Part shown: positions 37,821-46,203 of the stretch, in pieces
Layout: each line of letters opens with the position of its first letter
Numbering within the stretch: position 1 is the first letter of the stretch
Origin: a virus
IMG/VR virus record: IMGVR_UViG_3300040801_001224
Coordinates: 264,097-328,096 of that record
Reading direction: 5' to 3' (one strand)
Length of the DNA: 64,000 nt
The notes under the pieces: model-generated
What the model was told of the DNA's origin: nothing
What the model saw: the letters and a program-made list of their open reading frames with translations, nothing else
Database searches by the model: none
Made by a program: the position numbers and the translations under genes

Positions 37821-39317
37821 ATGAAAAACTTCGAAAACGGCCTACTGAGCCAAATCAGAAACACATATGGTATCGCAAGCGATACTGACTCTTACAAACT
37901 ATCTCACCACGTCCAATACAAGTTGGGTGCTGACATGATGATTTCATATATTGAATCACGTGGCGGTGAGTTTGATGAAACTGTATGGTTTGGCCTACAG
38001 TTAATCATTAAAGAATACTTGATGCAACCTATTACCAGCGAACAAGTTGATAACATGATTGCGTTTGAAAAAACACACCTTGGCGGTAACGTTACTGGTG
38101 ACTTGGAAATTGCTCTACGCACTGTAGTCGAAGATTATGATGGCATGTTGCCAATTCGCATACGTGCTGTGGAAGAAGGTTCAATCATCCCAGTTAAAAA
38201 TGTGCTGGCAACCATTGAAACCAGTGTTCCAGACCCACGCATCTTTAGCTTAGTTTCTTACTTTGAGACTAAGATCCTACGTGTTTGGGCACCAACTACT
38301 GTAGCCACTATGAGCTACAATATCCGCAAGCATATCCTTGCTGGCTTAGAACTAACGAGTGAAGATCCACAAGGACAAATTCCATTCAAGTTACACGACT
38401 TCGGTGCTCGAGGTGTGAGCTCATTGGAGACTGCGGCATTTGCTGGTGCTGGACACTTAGTTTCATTCCTGGGTAGTGATACAACCATTGCTATCATGGC
38501 CGCTAACTTGGGGTACAATGAAGAAATGAGTGCTTTTAGCATCCCAGCTTCAGAACACAGCACAACCACAATGTGGGGTCCTGATGGTGAGCAAGCGTTC
38601 GTAGACAACATGTTTAAGAACTACGCTAAAGAAGGAGCTATCTTTGCTACAGTAGCAGACAGCTTTGATATTCTTAACTTCGTAGATCGGATTGCGCCTA
38701 AGATGAAAGACCGTTTGATTGAGTCTGGTGCTACATGGGTTATACGCCCTGACAGTGGTGATCCAGTACTCACTCCGATTAACGTTGTTGAAAAGCTCGC
38801 CGAACACTTTGGTTACGAAGTCAATGCTAAGGGCTTTAAAGTTCTTAACAATGTACGTGTTATCCAGGGTGACGGCATCAATATTGATGATGTACGTGAC
38901 ATTGTTGATATCATGATCCAGAAGGGTTGGAGTATTGACAACATTGCGTTTGGTATGGGCGGTGGCCTGTTACAAAAGAACAACCGTGATACACAGAAGT
39001 TCGCAATGAAATGCTGTGCCGCACGTATTGATGGCGAATGGGTTGATGTGTACAAAGACCCTAAGATCTACGATCCAAACACTTGGGGCGTAATCAACAA
39101 GCAGGGTGACAACGGCTTTAAAACATCCAAGAAAGGACGCTTAGAGCTTATGTACAACTCACAGACTGACACTTGGGAGACTATGCCTAAGAGTATTGCC
39201 AACGATTACAATGGCAAGTTTGGGTGGACTAAGAAGCTGGAAACAGTATATGAAAACGGCAGATTAGTCAAAGACCTAACCCTGGCGCAGGTCCGTGCCA
39301 ACGCCGGAACATTCTAA
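37821..39317 (+). CDS. nadV: nicotinamide phosphoribosyltransferase (NAMPT/NadV)
   Basis: 498 aa from ATG 37821 (GGGAG upstream), the usual NAMPT length. Blocks: ASDTDSYKLSHHVQY, YIESRGG, LHDFGARGVSSLETAAFAGAGHLVSFLGSDT, IPASEHSTTTMWG, WVIRPDSGDP, VIQGDGI, FGMGGGLLQ. Converts nicotinamide and PRPP to NMN. Together with nadM this equals the phage NAD+ reconstitution type 2 route, which counters defences that destroy NAD+. Confidence 0.95.
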   Translation: MKNFENGLLSQIRNTYGIASDTDSYKLSHHVQYKLGADMMISYIESRGGEFDETVWFGLQLIIKEYLMQPITSEQVDNMIAFEKTHLGGNVTGDLEIALRTVVEDYDGMLPIRIRAVEEGSIIPVKNVLATIETSVPDPRIFSLVSYFETKILRVWAPTTVATMSYNIRKHILAGLELTSEDPQGQIPFKLHDFGARGVSSLETAAFAGAGHLVSFLGSDTTIAIMAANLGYNEEMSAFSIPASEHSTTTMWGPDGEQAFVDNMFKNYAKEGAIFATVADSFDILNFVDRIAPKMKDRLIESGATWVIRPDSGDPVLTPINVVEKLAEHFGYEVNAKGFKVLNNVRVIQGDGINIDDVRDIVDIMIQKGWSIDNIAFGMGGGLLQKNNRDTQKFAMKCCAARIDGEWVDVYKDPKIYDPNTWGVINKQGDNGFKTSKKGRLELMYNSQTDTWETMPKSIANDYNGKFGWTKKLETVYENGRLVKDLTLAQVRANAGTF

Positions 39318-39336
39318 ATCTCCGGTAACCACTCGA

Positions 39337-39363
39337 AATGGGAGGGTAATTTATCCTCCCATT
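39337..39363 (+). terminator. hairpin terminator candidate
   Basis: AATGGGAGG-GTAATTTAT-less loop-CCTCCCATT, 9-bp stem after nadV; no long T-run follows. Confidence 0.5.
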
Positions 39364-39366
39364 CCC

Positions 39367-39395
39367 TTGACATAACCACTTTTCTGTAGTATAAT
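39367..39395 (+). promoter_or_regulatory. sigma70-type promoter for the VWA gene
   Basis: TTGACA 39367-39372, N17 with AACCACTT, TATAAT 39390-39395. Confidence 0.8.
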
Positions 39396-39398
39396 ATG

Positions 39399-39406
39399 TA
39401 TAAATA
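39399..39406 (+). promoter_or_regulatory. late-type promoter TATAAATA (exact T4 consensus)
   Basis: Directly behind the sigma70-type promoter; ATG 39429 has AGAGGA. Confidence 0.55.
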
Positions 39407-39428
39407 ATATTAAAGAGGACTTTATTAT

Positions 39429-40658
39429 ATGGCAACTTACGGCAAATCAGGACTATCACCAGAGATGGAACGTACCATCATATCAGCTCGTGTACGTATG
39501 CTGATTAGTGCTCCTTTCTTTGGTACCCTTGCCACACGCCTAATCATCAAGAAAGCTGGTGATTGGTGCCCTACATTTGCTACTGATGGCAAATATCTGT
39601 ATGTTAATCCAGAGTTTATGAAAGAGCTCGACAAGCATGAATTAGAGTTTGTTGTTGGTCATGAGGTGATGCACTGTGTTTATGACCACATGGGCCGACG
39701 TGGTGGACGTGATCCCAAGCTATGGAATGCGGCCGCAGACTTTGTTATTAACCTTGAGCTTGTAGATCAGAACGTTGGCAAAATGCCCAAGATGGGTCTG
39801 CTGGACGAGAAGTATCGTGGCTTAAGTTCAGACGAGGTTTACGAACTGCTTGAAGAAGAGCAAGACAAGAACGGCGACCAGGGTTATGAAACACTGGACG
39901 TTCACATGGAGCCTAACAGTGGTGGTGGTGATGGTGATGGTGATGGTGATGCTACCAACGGTCCTATCTCAATCTCAGAAGAAGAGCGTAAAGCTTTAAG
40001 CGATGAAATTAAACAGGCTGTGATGGAAGCCGCTAAGGCCGCCGGTGCTGGCAATGTTCCAGGTGGTGTCAAGCGTATGATTAAAGATTTGGTTGAGCCT
40101 GAAATGGACTGGCGTGAGCTATTACAAGCTGAACTGCCAAGCATGTTTAAAGATGACTTTACTTTCTCACGTCCTTCACGTAAGAATAGTTCTTTAGGTG
40201 GTATCTACTTGCCTGGACAGGACCAAGCTAATCGTGTAGAATGTGCTATTGCTATTGACACATCAGGTTCCATTGGTGAGTCAATGCTACGTGACTTTAT
40301 TTCAGAAATTAAAGGCATCATGGACCAGTTCGATGACTTTGTTATCACCATGTGGTTCTTTGATACGCAGACATACACCGTACACAAGTTCAATCCAGAT
40401 AACTTACATGACATTCTGGAAGTTGAAATTGAAGGTGGCGGTGGTACTGACTTCGTCTGTAACTTTGACTTAATGAAAGAAATGGATTTAGTTCCTGAGA
40501 AGTATATTTGCTTTACAGATGGATTTCCGTGGGACAGTTGGGGTGATCCGGATTATTGCTCCACAATCTTTGTAGTACATGGGAGTCCAGATATCACTGC
40601 TCCTTTCGGACAGACCGTTTACTACGATCACAAGAAAGAAGGAACAACTAAGGGTTAA
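39429..40658 (+). CDS. VWA metallopeptidase, DUF2201-type, MoxR partner
   Basis: 409 aa. N-terminal zinc-peptidase-like region with H78-E-V-M-H82 in ELEFVVGHEVMHCVYDHMGRR. Low-complexity Gly/Asp linker (GGGDGDGDGDA, near 160). C-terminal VWA domain with MIDAS DTSGSIGES near 278, then EGGGGTDF and CFTDGFPW. This domain pair belongs to proteins that work with MoxR ATPases. Partner is most likely the ATPase at 28319; the two genes are 10 kb apart but share the same promoter class. Substrate unknown. Confidence 0.85.
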   Translation: MATYGKSGLSPEMERTIISARVRMLISAPFFGTLATRLIIKKAGDWCPTFATDGKYLYVNPEFMKELDKHELEFVVGHEVMHCVYDHMGRRGGRDPKLWNAAADFVINLELVDQNVGKMPKMGLLDEKYRGLSSDEVYELLEEEQDKNGDQGYETLDVHMEPNSGGGDGDGDGDATNGPISISEEERKALSDEIKQAVMEAAKAAGAGNVPGGVKRMIKDLVEPEMDWRELLQAELPSMFKDDFTFSRPSRKNSSLGGIYLPGQDQANRVECAIAIDTSGSIGESMLRDFISEIKGIMDQFDDFVITMWFFDTQTYTVHKFNPDNLHDILEVEIEGGGGTDFVCNFDLMKEMDLVPEKYICFTDGFPWDSWGDPDYCSTIFVVHGSPDITAPFGQTVYYDHKKEGTTKG

Positions 40659-40662
40659 AACC

Positions 40663-40682
40663 AAAGGGCCGTCAGGCCCTTT
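40663..40682. terminator. bidirectional terminator
   Basis: AAAGGGCC-GTCA-GGCCCTTT between converging genes; the minus gene's last codons lie inside it. Confidence 0.8.
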
Positions 40683-41667
40683 TCCATCCTTTGTAATATT
40701 CTTGTTTTCCATTCCACACCAAACCTAATCCATTTGGTTTTAACTCGGGAAACTCACGTACTATATCTTTAATCATTCTGCCATATATCATATCGCCGTC
40801 ATCATTTATAAACTTGTATTTACTGTAACTACATTCTTCATAAGGGATACCGATCAACCTTTCGTCATATTTTCTCCAGCCTTTATATTCTAATCGGGCA
40901 CCGGTATTAATTGAACTCAAAACGCTGAGACTCATAGGAAGTTTATTGGACAACTCAGTTAGATTGGCCACCACAACTACATTGCCTTCAGGATCAATGA
41001 ACTTATACTCATTGGTTTCTATACGACCAGGAACACATTTAGGTGGGCATGAAAATTCAATATAGTTCCTTTCGCCATCATTATACCATTTCTTGCCACT
41101 GTTTAGATCTCCTCCCGACCCATTTTCTTTGGATCGTATGCTACAGGCCTTTCTAAATTCTTCTGATCGCTTCAAATCCTTGTTTGCTTTGGAAATCTTT
41201 TGTTTGGTTTCTTCGGTGTGAGACCTTTTTGGATTTGATTCATTGTGTTTTTTAACTTTTTCAGATATCAAAGTCCTTGTTTCCTGACTATGTGACTTGC
41301 CATACATTGGATTTCCTTTCCCTGAGAGTGTCTTAGAGCATTGCTCCCTAATGTAATCATATGTTCTACTGTTGGGAACATAACGGTTACCATTGTGTGT
41401 AATACTACTTGATAGCATTTTAGAGATAGCCAATACCATTTTACTTCGGGCTTTTCCTTTTGTCATTTTAGTTAAAAGTCTATGACATATAAAATGTTCC
41501 CTGGCCGTTAGCAGGATCATGTTATCTTTAACATCCTCACCACCCAGTGATTTAGGTATAATATGGTGTCCCTCATAGTATCTTTCACCACGGGTACGGT
41601 TTTCTTGTTGAGCTTTTTGAATAATCGAATAATATGTTCGAGTGTATTTGTTTTGTATAAATAACAT
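40672..41667 (-). CDS. HNH homing endonuclease with NUMOD3 repeats
   Basis: 331 aa. N-terminal HNH: GHHIIPKSLGGEDVKDNMILLTAREHFICHRLL. Then NUMOD3-type repeats (GKGNPMYGKSHSQETRTLIS, KRSHTEETKQKISKANKDL) and a C-terminal helix-turn-helix-like part (ELSNKLPMSLSVLSSINTG). Free-standing, with AGGAG upstream. Its gene lies opposite to all neighbours, consistent with recent insertion. Confidence 0.87.
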   Translation of the reverse strand: MLFIQNKYTRTYYSIIQKAQQENRTRGERYYEGHHIIPKSLGGEDVKDNMILLTAREHFICHRLLTKMTKGKARSKMVLAISKMLSSSITHNGNRYVPNSRTYDYIREQCSKTLSGKGNPMYGKSHSQETRTLISEKVKKHNESNPKRSHTEETKQKISKANKDLKRSEEFRKACSIRSKENGSGGDLNSGKKWYNDGERNYIEFSCPPKCVPGRIETNEYKFIDPEGNVVVVANLTELSNKLPMSLSVLSSINTGARLEYKGWRKYDERLIGIPYEECSYSKYKFINDDGDMIYGRMIKDIVREFPELKPNGLGLVWNGKQEYYKGWKRA

Positions 41668-41742
41668 TGCTGATACTCCTGTTTAGTATTAGAGTAGTCG
41701 GAACTGCCATTCGCGGACTACACTTCTATTTACCACTTCTAC

Positions 41743-41771
41743 TTGACATAACCACTATTTCCTGCTATAAT
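41743..41771 (+). promoter_or_regulatory. sigma70-type promoter
   Basis: TTGACA 41743-41748, N17 with AACCACT, TATAAT 41766-41771. Opens the small-gene string 41803-44586. Confidence 0.8.
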
Positions 41772-41802
41772 ATACATAATATAAATTAACAGTGAGTATT
41801 CA

Positions 41803-42096
41803 ATGAGAACTCAATTCCAAATACAGAAAGACATTAATGCCGTTTCAAGACAGATCGGAGAGCTTGAAGCTGAACTTGAATCCCTAATGGATGAAATGAA
41901 TCAGGTAAAATTAGCACAGCCATCGGCACCATTGAATGAATCAGAACAGCATTTATTCGATTGGCTTGAAGTAGAAGATAGTGAATTACTATTAGCATGT
42001 ATGGCGATGCGAAAGCAACGAGATGGCTGGGATCTAATGGACTGCTGTGACGATCTTGACTCCCGAACTTATCATGAATACTGCGAGGGATGGTAG
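41803..42096 (+). CDS. coiled-coil hypothetical protein, 97 aa
   Basis: N-terminal coiled coil (DINAVSRQIGELEAELESLMDEMNQVK) and a Cys-containing acidic C-terminus (DCCDDLDSRTYHEYCEGW). Unknown. Confidence 0.62.
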   Translation: MRTQFQIQKDINAVSRQIGELEAELESLMDEMNQVKLAQPSAPLNESEQHLFDWLEVEDSELLLACMAMRKQRDGWDLMDCCDDLDSRTYHEYCEGW

Positions 42097-42614
42097 AGAC
42101 CATGGATTATCTTAGGAACCATTGCTGGTGCAGTAGTTCACACTGGGATAACAAAATGTTTGATTGCCAGATTATGGTCTCACTTTTTTCTTACAAACAC
42201 GGGTATAAAGAAGATTGGAATAACCTAACACGTGAAGTTGAGGCGTTTAGTCAGGATAGAGCAGACCTACATGCCCGAGCAGTAGAAGCTATGAGGGAAC
42301 AAGGGTTTGATTGTCCAGATGATCCTAAAGCAGGATACGTTAGAATAAGAAAGCTCAAGCCTGAAGTGATCGAATGGTTAGAGAACAATGTTGAAGACTA
42401 CGAGGGTGGCAAGGGTTGGTGTGTTGGTAGTGATGAATATATCGTAGGTGATTCCAGTACAAGCTTGTCAGTGTTCCTACAACGCAGGAAAGATGCTATG
42501 AACTTCATTAAAACGTGGAGCAAGTATAAGAAGCCTATTAACTACTGTCAGTATTTCACAGACGTTCGTAAGCGACTTAACTTGGAAACTCTAAAGTATG
42601 AGATAATACAATGA
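42090..42614 (+). CDS. hypothetical protein, 174 aa
   Basis: Overlaps the upstream gene by 7 nt. N-terminus has several Cys/His (HCWCSSSHWDNKMFDC) that might bind zinc. Near the C-terminus FLQRRKDAMNFIKTW is reminiscent of, but not convincingly, the FKL box. Unknown. Confidence 0.6.
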   Translation: MVETMDYLRNHCWCSSSHWDNKMFDCQIMVSLFSYKHGYKEDWNNLTREVEAFSQDRADLHARAVEAMREQGFDCPDDPKAGYVRIRKLKPEVIEWLENNVEDYEGGKGWCVGSDEYIVGDSSTSLSVFLQRRKDAMNFIKTWSKYKKPINYCQYFTDVRKRLNLETLKYEIIQ

Positions 42615-42820
42615 CCGAATTGGATATTGATAAAGTTAAAGACTACATGGATAAGCAACCTACCATTGATGAAATGGCGGCTGACTTTGCTGATGAGAGC
42701 AAGTGTTCTAATTGTGGTAGAGAGATTAAAGATCCAAGACAAGCACATAAGATTATGGGTGGTTTAGTTGTTATATGTAATCACCGTAAAGGTGCATTCA
42801 ACAGAATGACAGGAGTTTAA
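42611..42820 (+). CDS. small zinc-ribbon-like protein, 69 aa
   Basis: ATGA start. CSNCGREI near residue 32 and a distal Cys/His (VICNHRKG) give a C-x2-C ... C-x-H ribbon. Role unknown. Confidence 0.6.
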   Translation: MTELDIDKVKDYMDKQPTIDEMAADFADESKCSNCGREIKDPRQAHKIMGGLVVICNHRKGAFNRMTGV

Positions 42821-42822
42821 CA

Positions 42823-42993
42823 ATGAAAGAACTTATTGAAAGAATTAATACTCTCAAAGAAAATAGAGAGAATGGTGAACGAGGTTTGGATCCAGCGATT
42901 GAATTTTATGAGCGTATCGCTACAGAGATTGCTGGTTTAGAATCTGAAATTGAAAGACTTAGAAATACATGCGAGGGTAGAGACAAAGAATGA
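42823..42993 (+). CDS. coiled-coil peptide, 56 aa
   Basis: AGGAG 8-12 nt before ATG 42823; ATGA overlap with the next start. Almost entirely helical (ELIERINTLKENREN, IATEIAGLESEIERLRN). Confidence 0.6.
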   Translation: MKELIERINTLKENRENGERGLDPAIEFYERIATEIAGLESEIERLRNTCEGRDKE

Positions 42994-43205
42994 TTACTAT
43001 TACGCTATTTGAAGGCATTAAGCAATTTGAATGTGACCTTCCTGAATTGCCGGAAGCCGGTATTCCTATTCGGGTAAAAGCATATAGGCCTGGTGACGAC
43101 GACAATCCTGTGGTTATTGATGCGATAATCGAAACCTACCTTGGTGTAGACTATGTTGAAAACACAGCTATGGCCAAGTGTGGATTAATTAAAGCAGTGG
43201 GATAA
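42990..43205 (+). CDS. hypothetical protein, 71 aa
   Basis: ATGA start. Acidic beta-rich sequence with DLPELPEAGIPIRVKAYRPGDDD. Unknown. Confidence 0.58.
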   Translation: MITITLFEGIKQFECDLPELPEAGIPIRVKAYRPGDDDNPVVIDAIIETYLGVDYVENTAMAKCGLIKAVG

Positions 43206-43214
43206 TAACTTACA

Positions 43215-43391
43215 ATGAATGAATATCAAAAAATTGCTGGCAAGGTCGCCACTGTAAACAAGCCTGGAGCTGTTACTCACGGAAAGCAATGTGTTGTTGA
43301 AGCATATGACAAAGAAGCAAAGAAATACAGGGTGGGATTTGATGAGTCGTGGCAGGGCTGGTACAAGAGAAGTGAGTTGGAGATAGAGTAA
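43215..43391 (+). CDS. SH3/KOW-like small protein, 58 aa
   Basis: ATG 43215; TAATG overlap with the next gene. Strand-rich layout AGKVATVNKPGAVTHGKQCVVEAY, then YRVGFDESWQGWYKRSEL, typical of an SH3-like barrel such as those with a W-x-G-W-x-x. Function unknown. Confidence 0.58.
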   Translation: MNEYQKIAGKVATVNKPGAVTHGKQCVVEAYDKEAKKYRVGFDESWQGWYKRSELEIE

Positions 43392-43663
43392 TGAGTTTTC
43401 AACCTGTAGGCTATACGCCTGAAGTTAAAGAAGCCATTAAAAAGGCTCACGACCGTATCGCATCACTCAGAGGCGAGAGAAATACATTTCGTGGTCAGTG
43501 TAAGTCACTTGAAGCACAGCTTAAAGAAGCTAATGATCGCATTCAAATATTAAACTTAGCACTGGGTGAAGCAGTTAAAGATATGCCTTATGAAAGTGAT
43601 ACTTATTGTGTATCACTTGATTGCAAGTATAGTGATATATTAATTAATGATGAAGACAAATGA
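43391..43663 (+). CDS. coiled-coil hypothetical protein, 90 aa
   Basis: TAATG start. Central coiled coil (CKSLEAQLKEANDRIQILN). C-terminal Cys pair (YCVSLDCKY). Unknown. Confidence 0.58.
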   Translation: MSFQPVGYTPEVKEAIKKAHDRIASLRGERNTFRGQCKSLEAQLKEANDRIQILNLALGEAVKDMPYESDTYCVSLDCKYSDILINDEDK

Positions 43664-43860
43664 ACGAACCTCTAAAAATTGTTATTAGTGTAGACGAATA
43701 TGAACATTTCAAAAATCTTTTGAATGGGCACGGTATTGAGTTCAAAGCATACCAGGGTCCTAAGATTTCATTGATGGTGATAGAGATTGAAGATGAGCAG
43801 GATGCCGCATTTGTTAAACTTAAATATTTTGGAAAGAGTGACGGATTTTATGGTGGATGA
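43660..43860 (+). CDS. FKL-box family protein
   Basis: 66 aa, ATGA start. HFKNLLNGHGIEFKAY (helix-Gly-strand), then IEIEDEQDAAFVKLKYF. Confidence 0.65.
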   Translation: MNEPLKIVISVDEYEHFKNLLNGHGIEFKAYQGPKISLMVIEIEDEQDAAFVKLKYFGKSDGFYGG

Positions 43861-44080
43861 AGAATTATTATATAAAACGTTGGCTGGGTTCACAGCCATC
43901 GAAGACGACGGTTACTTACTTGACAACGGTTATTTAAAACATATATCAAGTGATAACTTTTTTAGTGCCGGCAATTTCATAGAATACAAAGCCCTTAAAG
44001 ACTTTACGTTTAATGGCATAACTGTATTGGAAGGTAACCGGGTCAACATATATTCAGATGGATCAATATTAGTAAAATGA
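43850..44080 (+). CDS. NGYLK-type small protein, copy 1
   Basis: 76 aa, ATG 43850 inside the previous gene. Shares a plan with the genes at 51942 and 60197: an N-terminal EELLYKTLAG helix, NGYLK, then a K-x-F-x-x-x-G block and a Gly-Asn/Asp turn (VLEGNRVNIY). A second small paralogous family. Confidence 0.55.
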   Translation: MVDEELLYKTLAGFTAIEDDGYLLDNGYLKHISSDNFFSAGNFIEYKALKDFTFNGITVLEGNRVNIYSDGSILVK

Positions 44081-44304
44081 GAATGACAATAACAGTTGAC
44101 GGACATAGAGTCCCAGCAATCTTAGACCAAATGCCATGTGGCGGGACACCAATATTTGACCATGAGTCAGGTACATATTCCTACAGATGTGATTCATGCT
44201 TTGCGGTGATCGGTAGCATAGGCCAGCCACAGTCCTGTAAAGACATAAATGAGTTTGCAGAGAAAATGGGTTTTGAAAATGCTAACAGTACCGCATGTGA
44301 TTAG
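44077..44304 (+). CDS. hypothetical Cys-containing protein, 75 aa
   Basis: ATGA start. MPCGGTP and YRCDSCFAVIG give three Cys that could bind a metal. Unknown. Confidence 0.56.
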   Translation: MRMTITVDGHRVPAILDQMPCGGTPIFDHESGTYSYRCDSCFAVIGSIGQPQSCKDINEFAEKMGFENANSTACD

Positions 44305-44368
44305 ATACCACATACACTTTGGTGATCAGTTGCCACTGTTTAGTATTTATGATTGGGAGTTTGATTGA
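44279..44368 (+). CDS. 29-aa ORF
   Basis: Overlaps the end of the previous gene and couples to the next as TGATG. Encodes VPHVIRYHIHFGDQLPLF-like sequence. Fills an otherwise empty 60-nt gap. Confidence 0.4.
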   Translation: MLTVPHVIRYHIHFGDQLPLFSIYDWEFD

Positions 44369-44586
44369 TGGCAGTGATAATGGCCACAATACCAAGTGAC
44401 CGAAGTCCCGGTTGCTGGGCTAGAGTTAAAGAAGCTCTTAAGGAGCAAGGGTATAATGTAGATCGATACTTCATTAACCACAGAAACATGATGGTATTCG
44501 ATACAGATCCTGAATCAGCACTGGCGTTTAAATTAACATACGGCAGTAACAGCACAGTTAACGCCGATGATATACTAGATAAATAG
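44368..44586 (+). CDS. FKL-box family protein
   Basis: 72 aa from ATG 44368. ARVKEALKEQGYNVDRYF then VFDTDPESALAFKLTYGS. The gene end overlaps the next late promoter. Confidence 0.66.
   Translation: MAVIMATIPSDRSPGCWARVKEALKEQGYNVDRYFINHRNMMVFDTDPESALAFKLTYGSNSTVNADDILDK
44578..44585 (+). promoter_or_regulatory. late-type promoter GATAAATA, leaderless
   Basis: Ends 5 nt before ATG 44591. Confidence 0.6.
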
Positions 44587-44590
44587 AGTT

Positions 44591-44770
44591 ATGGAAGTAC
44601 AACAAACTAATTCAACAGCTAATACTCCACCGCCAACAGCGTCGACTGACAATGTCCAGAAAGAAGCTGAGATTGCGGTCGATGTTCAGCGCAAGCGTGA
44701 ACAGGTAGAAGAAGTGACTGAAGCCAGTTCTGACAGCCAACTCGGCACAAACATTGACGTATACGCCTAA
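44591..44770 (+). CDS. small disordered protein, 59 aa
   Basis: Leaderless late start. Thr/Pro-rich head, a helix EAEIAVDVQRKREQVEEV, and the tail LGTNIDVYA. Similar short tails occur in small bacterial motility-type proteins, but the resemblance is weak. Confidence 0.55.
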   Translation: MEVQQTNSTANTPPPTASTDNVQKEAEIAVDVQRKREQVEEVTEASSDSQLGTNIDVYA

Positions 44771-44778
44771 TAATCTTC

Positions 44779-44807
44779 TTGACAATCCGTCCTTTGTATA
44801 GTATAAT
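44779..44807 (+). promoter_or_regulatory. sigma70-type promoter, nearly leaderless
   Basis: TTGACA 44779-44784, N17, TATAAT 44802-44807; ATG 44813 after 5 nt. Confidence 0.78.
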
Positions 44808-44812
44808 AACGT

Positions 44813-45493
44813 ATGACTTATTGGAATCATAGAGAACTGACAACCGAACAGCCCTGGGCCAACAATAGACGGGCATGGGTTCAGGCCATTTATGATGGTA
44901 ACACAACAATACTTGACTTGCTCCCAGAAGCTCTCCCAAAAATGAAAGTTTCATATTTAAACTTCATTATGGAATATGGGATTAATCGTAGACAATGGGC
45001 TCAAAGGAAACAGGAAATCTGCGATAAAGTCAAAATATTAATCTTTGACGAATATAAAAGACGTGACCATAGAGTGCCAGTTGTCTCTCAGGACCAAGCA
45101 GAACTTATCATAACTCGAGGACTCAAGTGGGATCATTTCACAAACGTCAGTGGCATTGTTAATCTCTATTATAAGTTTAAGCAACTAGGGTTCAAGGACC
45201 AGGCTGATGAAGCGTTTAATATGATTATGAACTTTAAGCCTGGGCAGGTTAAGAAACTATTGAAAACGTGGCCAGACTTTGTACAGTATGCTGAAGAAGG
45301 CAAGTTCCATGAGAAGATGGATAACATTAAAATACTCAGCGTATACTATAGAAACCCAGAGTTACGCAAACATCTAAACAAAGAATACTACGAGCTACTC
45401 AAATCAGGCACATTTGCTGAGGCTTTAACTGCTGATAAGAAACGAACATATAGAGAAATAAAGTTCTTTGATAAGGAGTTTGGTTGTGAGTGA
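44813..45493 (+). CDS. helical hypothetical protein, 226 aa
   Basis: Mostly alpha, basic, with repeated aromatic helices (IVNLYYKFKQLGFKDQADEAFNMI, YYRNPELRKHLNKEYYELL). Could be an all-alpha scaffold with TPR-like pieces. Not recognised. Confidence 0.62.
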   Translation: MTYWNHRELTTEQPWANNRRAWVQAIYDGNTTILDLLPEALPKMKVSYLNFIMEYGINRRQWAQRKQEICDKVKILIFDEYKRRDHRVPVVSQDQAELIITRGLKWDHFTNVSGIVNLYYKFKQLGFKDQADEAFNMIMNFKPGQVKKLLKTWPDFVQYAEEGKFHEKMDNIKILSVYYRNPELRKHLNKEYYELLKSGTFAEALTADKKRTYREIKFFDKEFGCE

Positions 45494-45746
45494 TAACTTT
45501 ATTAAAATTACGAAGCGTAACGCAATACACAGAAGCGACTTCCTGGGGCTCATAGAAGACCCGGCCACCCACGTCAGGTTCCTACGCTTCAGGATACTGA
45601 TTGAGACTAACACTGATATACAGGACGTCTTAGAAGAGATTGAAGAGCTTTCAACAGATATATATTATGTAGACATGGTTAACGCAAACACTACTGCCTA
45701 CGTTTATTTTTACAGCGAAAAAGACTTCGCACAATTCAGGAGATAA
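45486..45746 (+). CDS. FKL-box-related protein
   Basis: 86 aa, GTG 45486 overlapping upstream by 8 nt. Ends TTAYVYFYSEKDFAQFRR, which looks like an FKL box cut short after F-R. Confidence 0.55.
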   Translation: MSDNFIKITKRNAIHRSDFLGLIEDPATHVRFLRFRILIETNTDIQDVLEEIEELSTDIYYVDMVNANTTAYVYFYSEKDFAQFRR

Positions 45747-45747
45747 T

Positions 45748-46101
45748 ATGGATACCCTACAGAAATATGAGTTCTTTGCTATTATGGCCTTCACCAATGG
45801 CGTCATGGGAATGCTTAACTTACTAGGCCAAGGCTTTAACGCTGAAGGGCTCATGGTCATATGTATTGCTATTGCGTGTCAGTTAGTGGCAGGCACAATG
45901 AAAGACAAAGCCATGTTAATCCGTATCATCAAACGTGCTGGCAAAGTAGCAGAAAAATCCTGTGAACCAGGATTTACTAAAGCACAATACAGACAAGCAT
46001 ATCAAAATGAACTGGAAATTCTCCTAGAAGAGAAAGGTTATGAGAATCCCCGCCAATTGGCTAGGGAGTTAGTTCAAGGATCCAGCGAATCATCCGAATA
46101 A
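45748..46101 (+). CDS. membrane-associated hypothetical protein, 117 aa
   Basis: Hydrophobic first half (FFAIMAFTNGVMGMLNLLG, GLMVICIAIACQLVAG) could form two spans; basic helical C-terminus. Holin-like topology is possible. AGGAG upstream. Confidence 0.58.
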   Translation: MDTLQKYEFFAIMAFTNGVMGMLNLLGQGFNAEGLMVICIAIACQLVAGTMKDKAMLIRIIKRAGKVAEKSCEPGFTKAQYRQAYQNELEILLEEKGYENPRQLARELVQGSSESSE

Positions 46102-46137
46102 TTTACTCAGTTTTATCAGGCTTTCGTACAGGTATCT

Positions 46138-46145
46138 GGTAAATA
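46138..46145 (+). promoter_or_regulatory. late-type promoter GGTAAATA
   Basis: 58 nt before ATG 46204. Confidence 0.42.
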
Positions 46146-46203
46146 ATATTGAATCGGAGCAGAAATGCTCTGGAATGCCAACATACTACACAAGGAGAAG
46201 GAA

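Noticed and set aside
44365-44586. Start at the TTG at 44365 for the FKL gene
   Set aside because: ATG 44368 is immediately in frame and coupled to the upstream stop as TGATG.
44591-44770. Flagellar or swarming motility regulator
   Set aside because: Only a short C-terminal tail looks similar; too little sequence to support a function.
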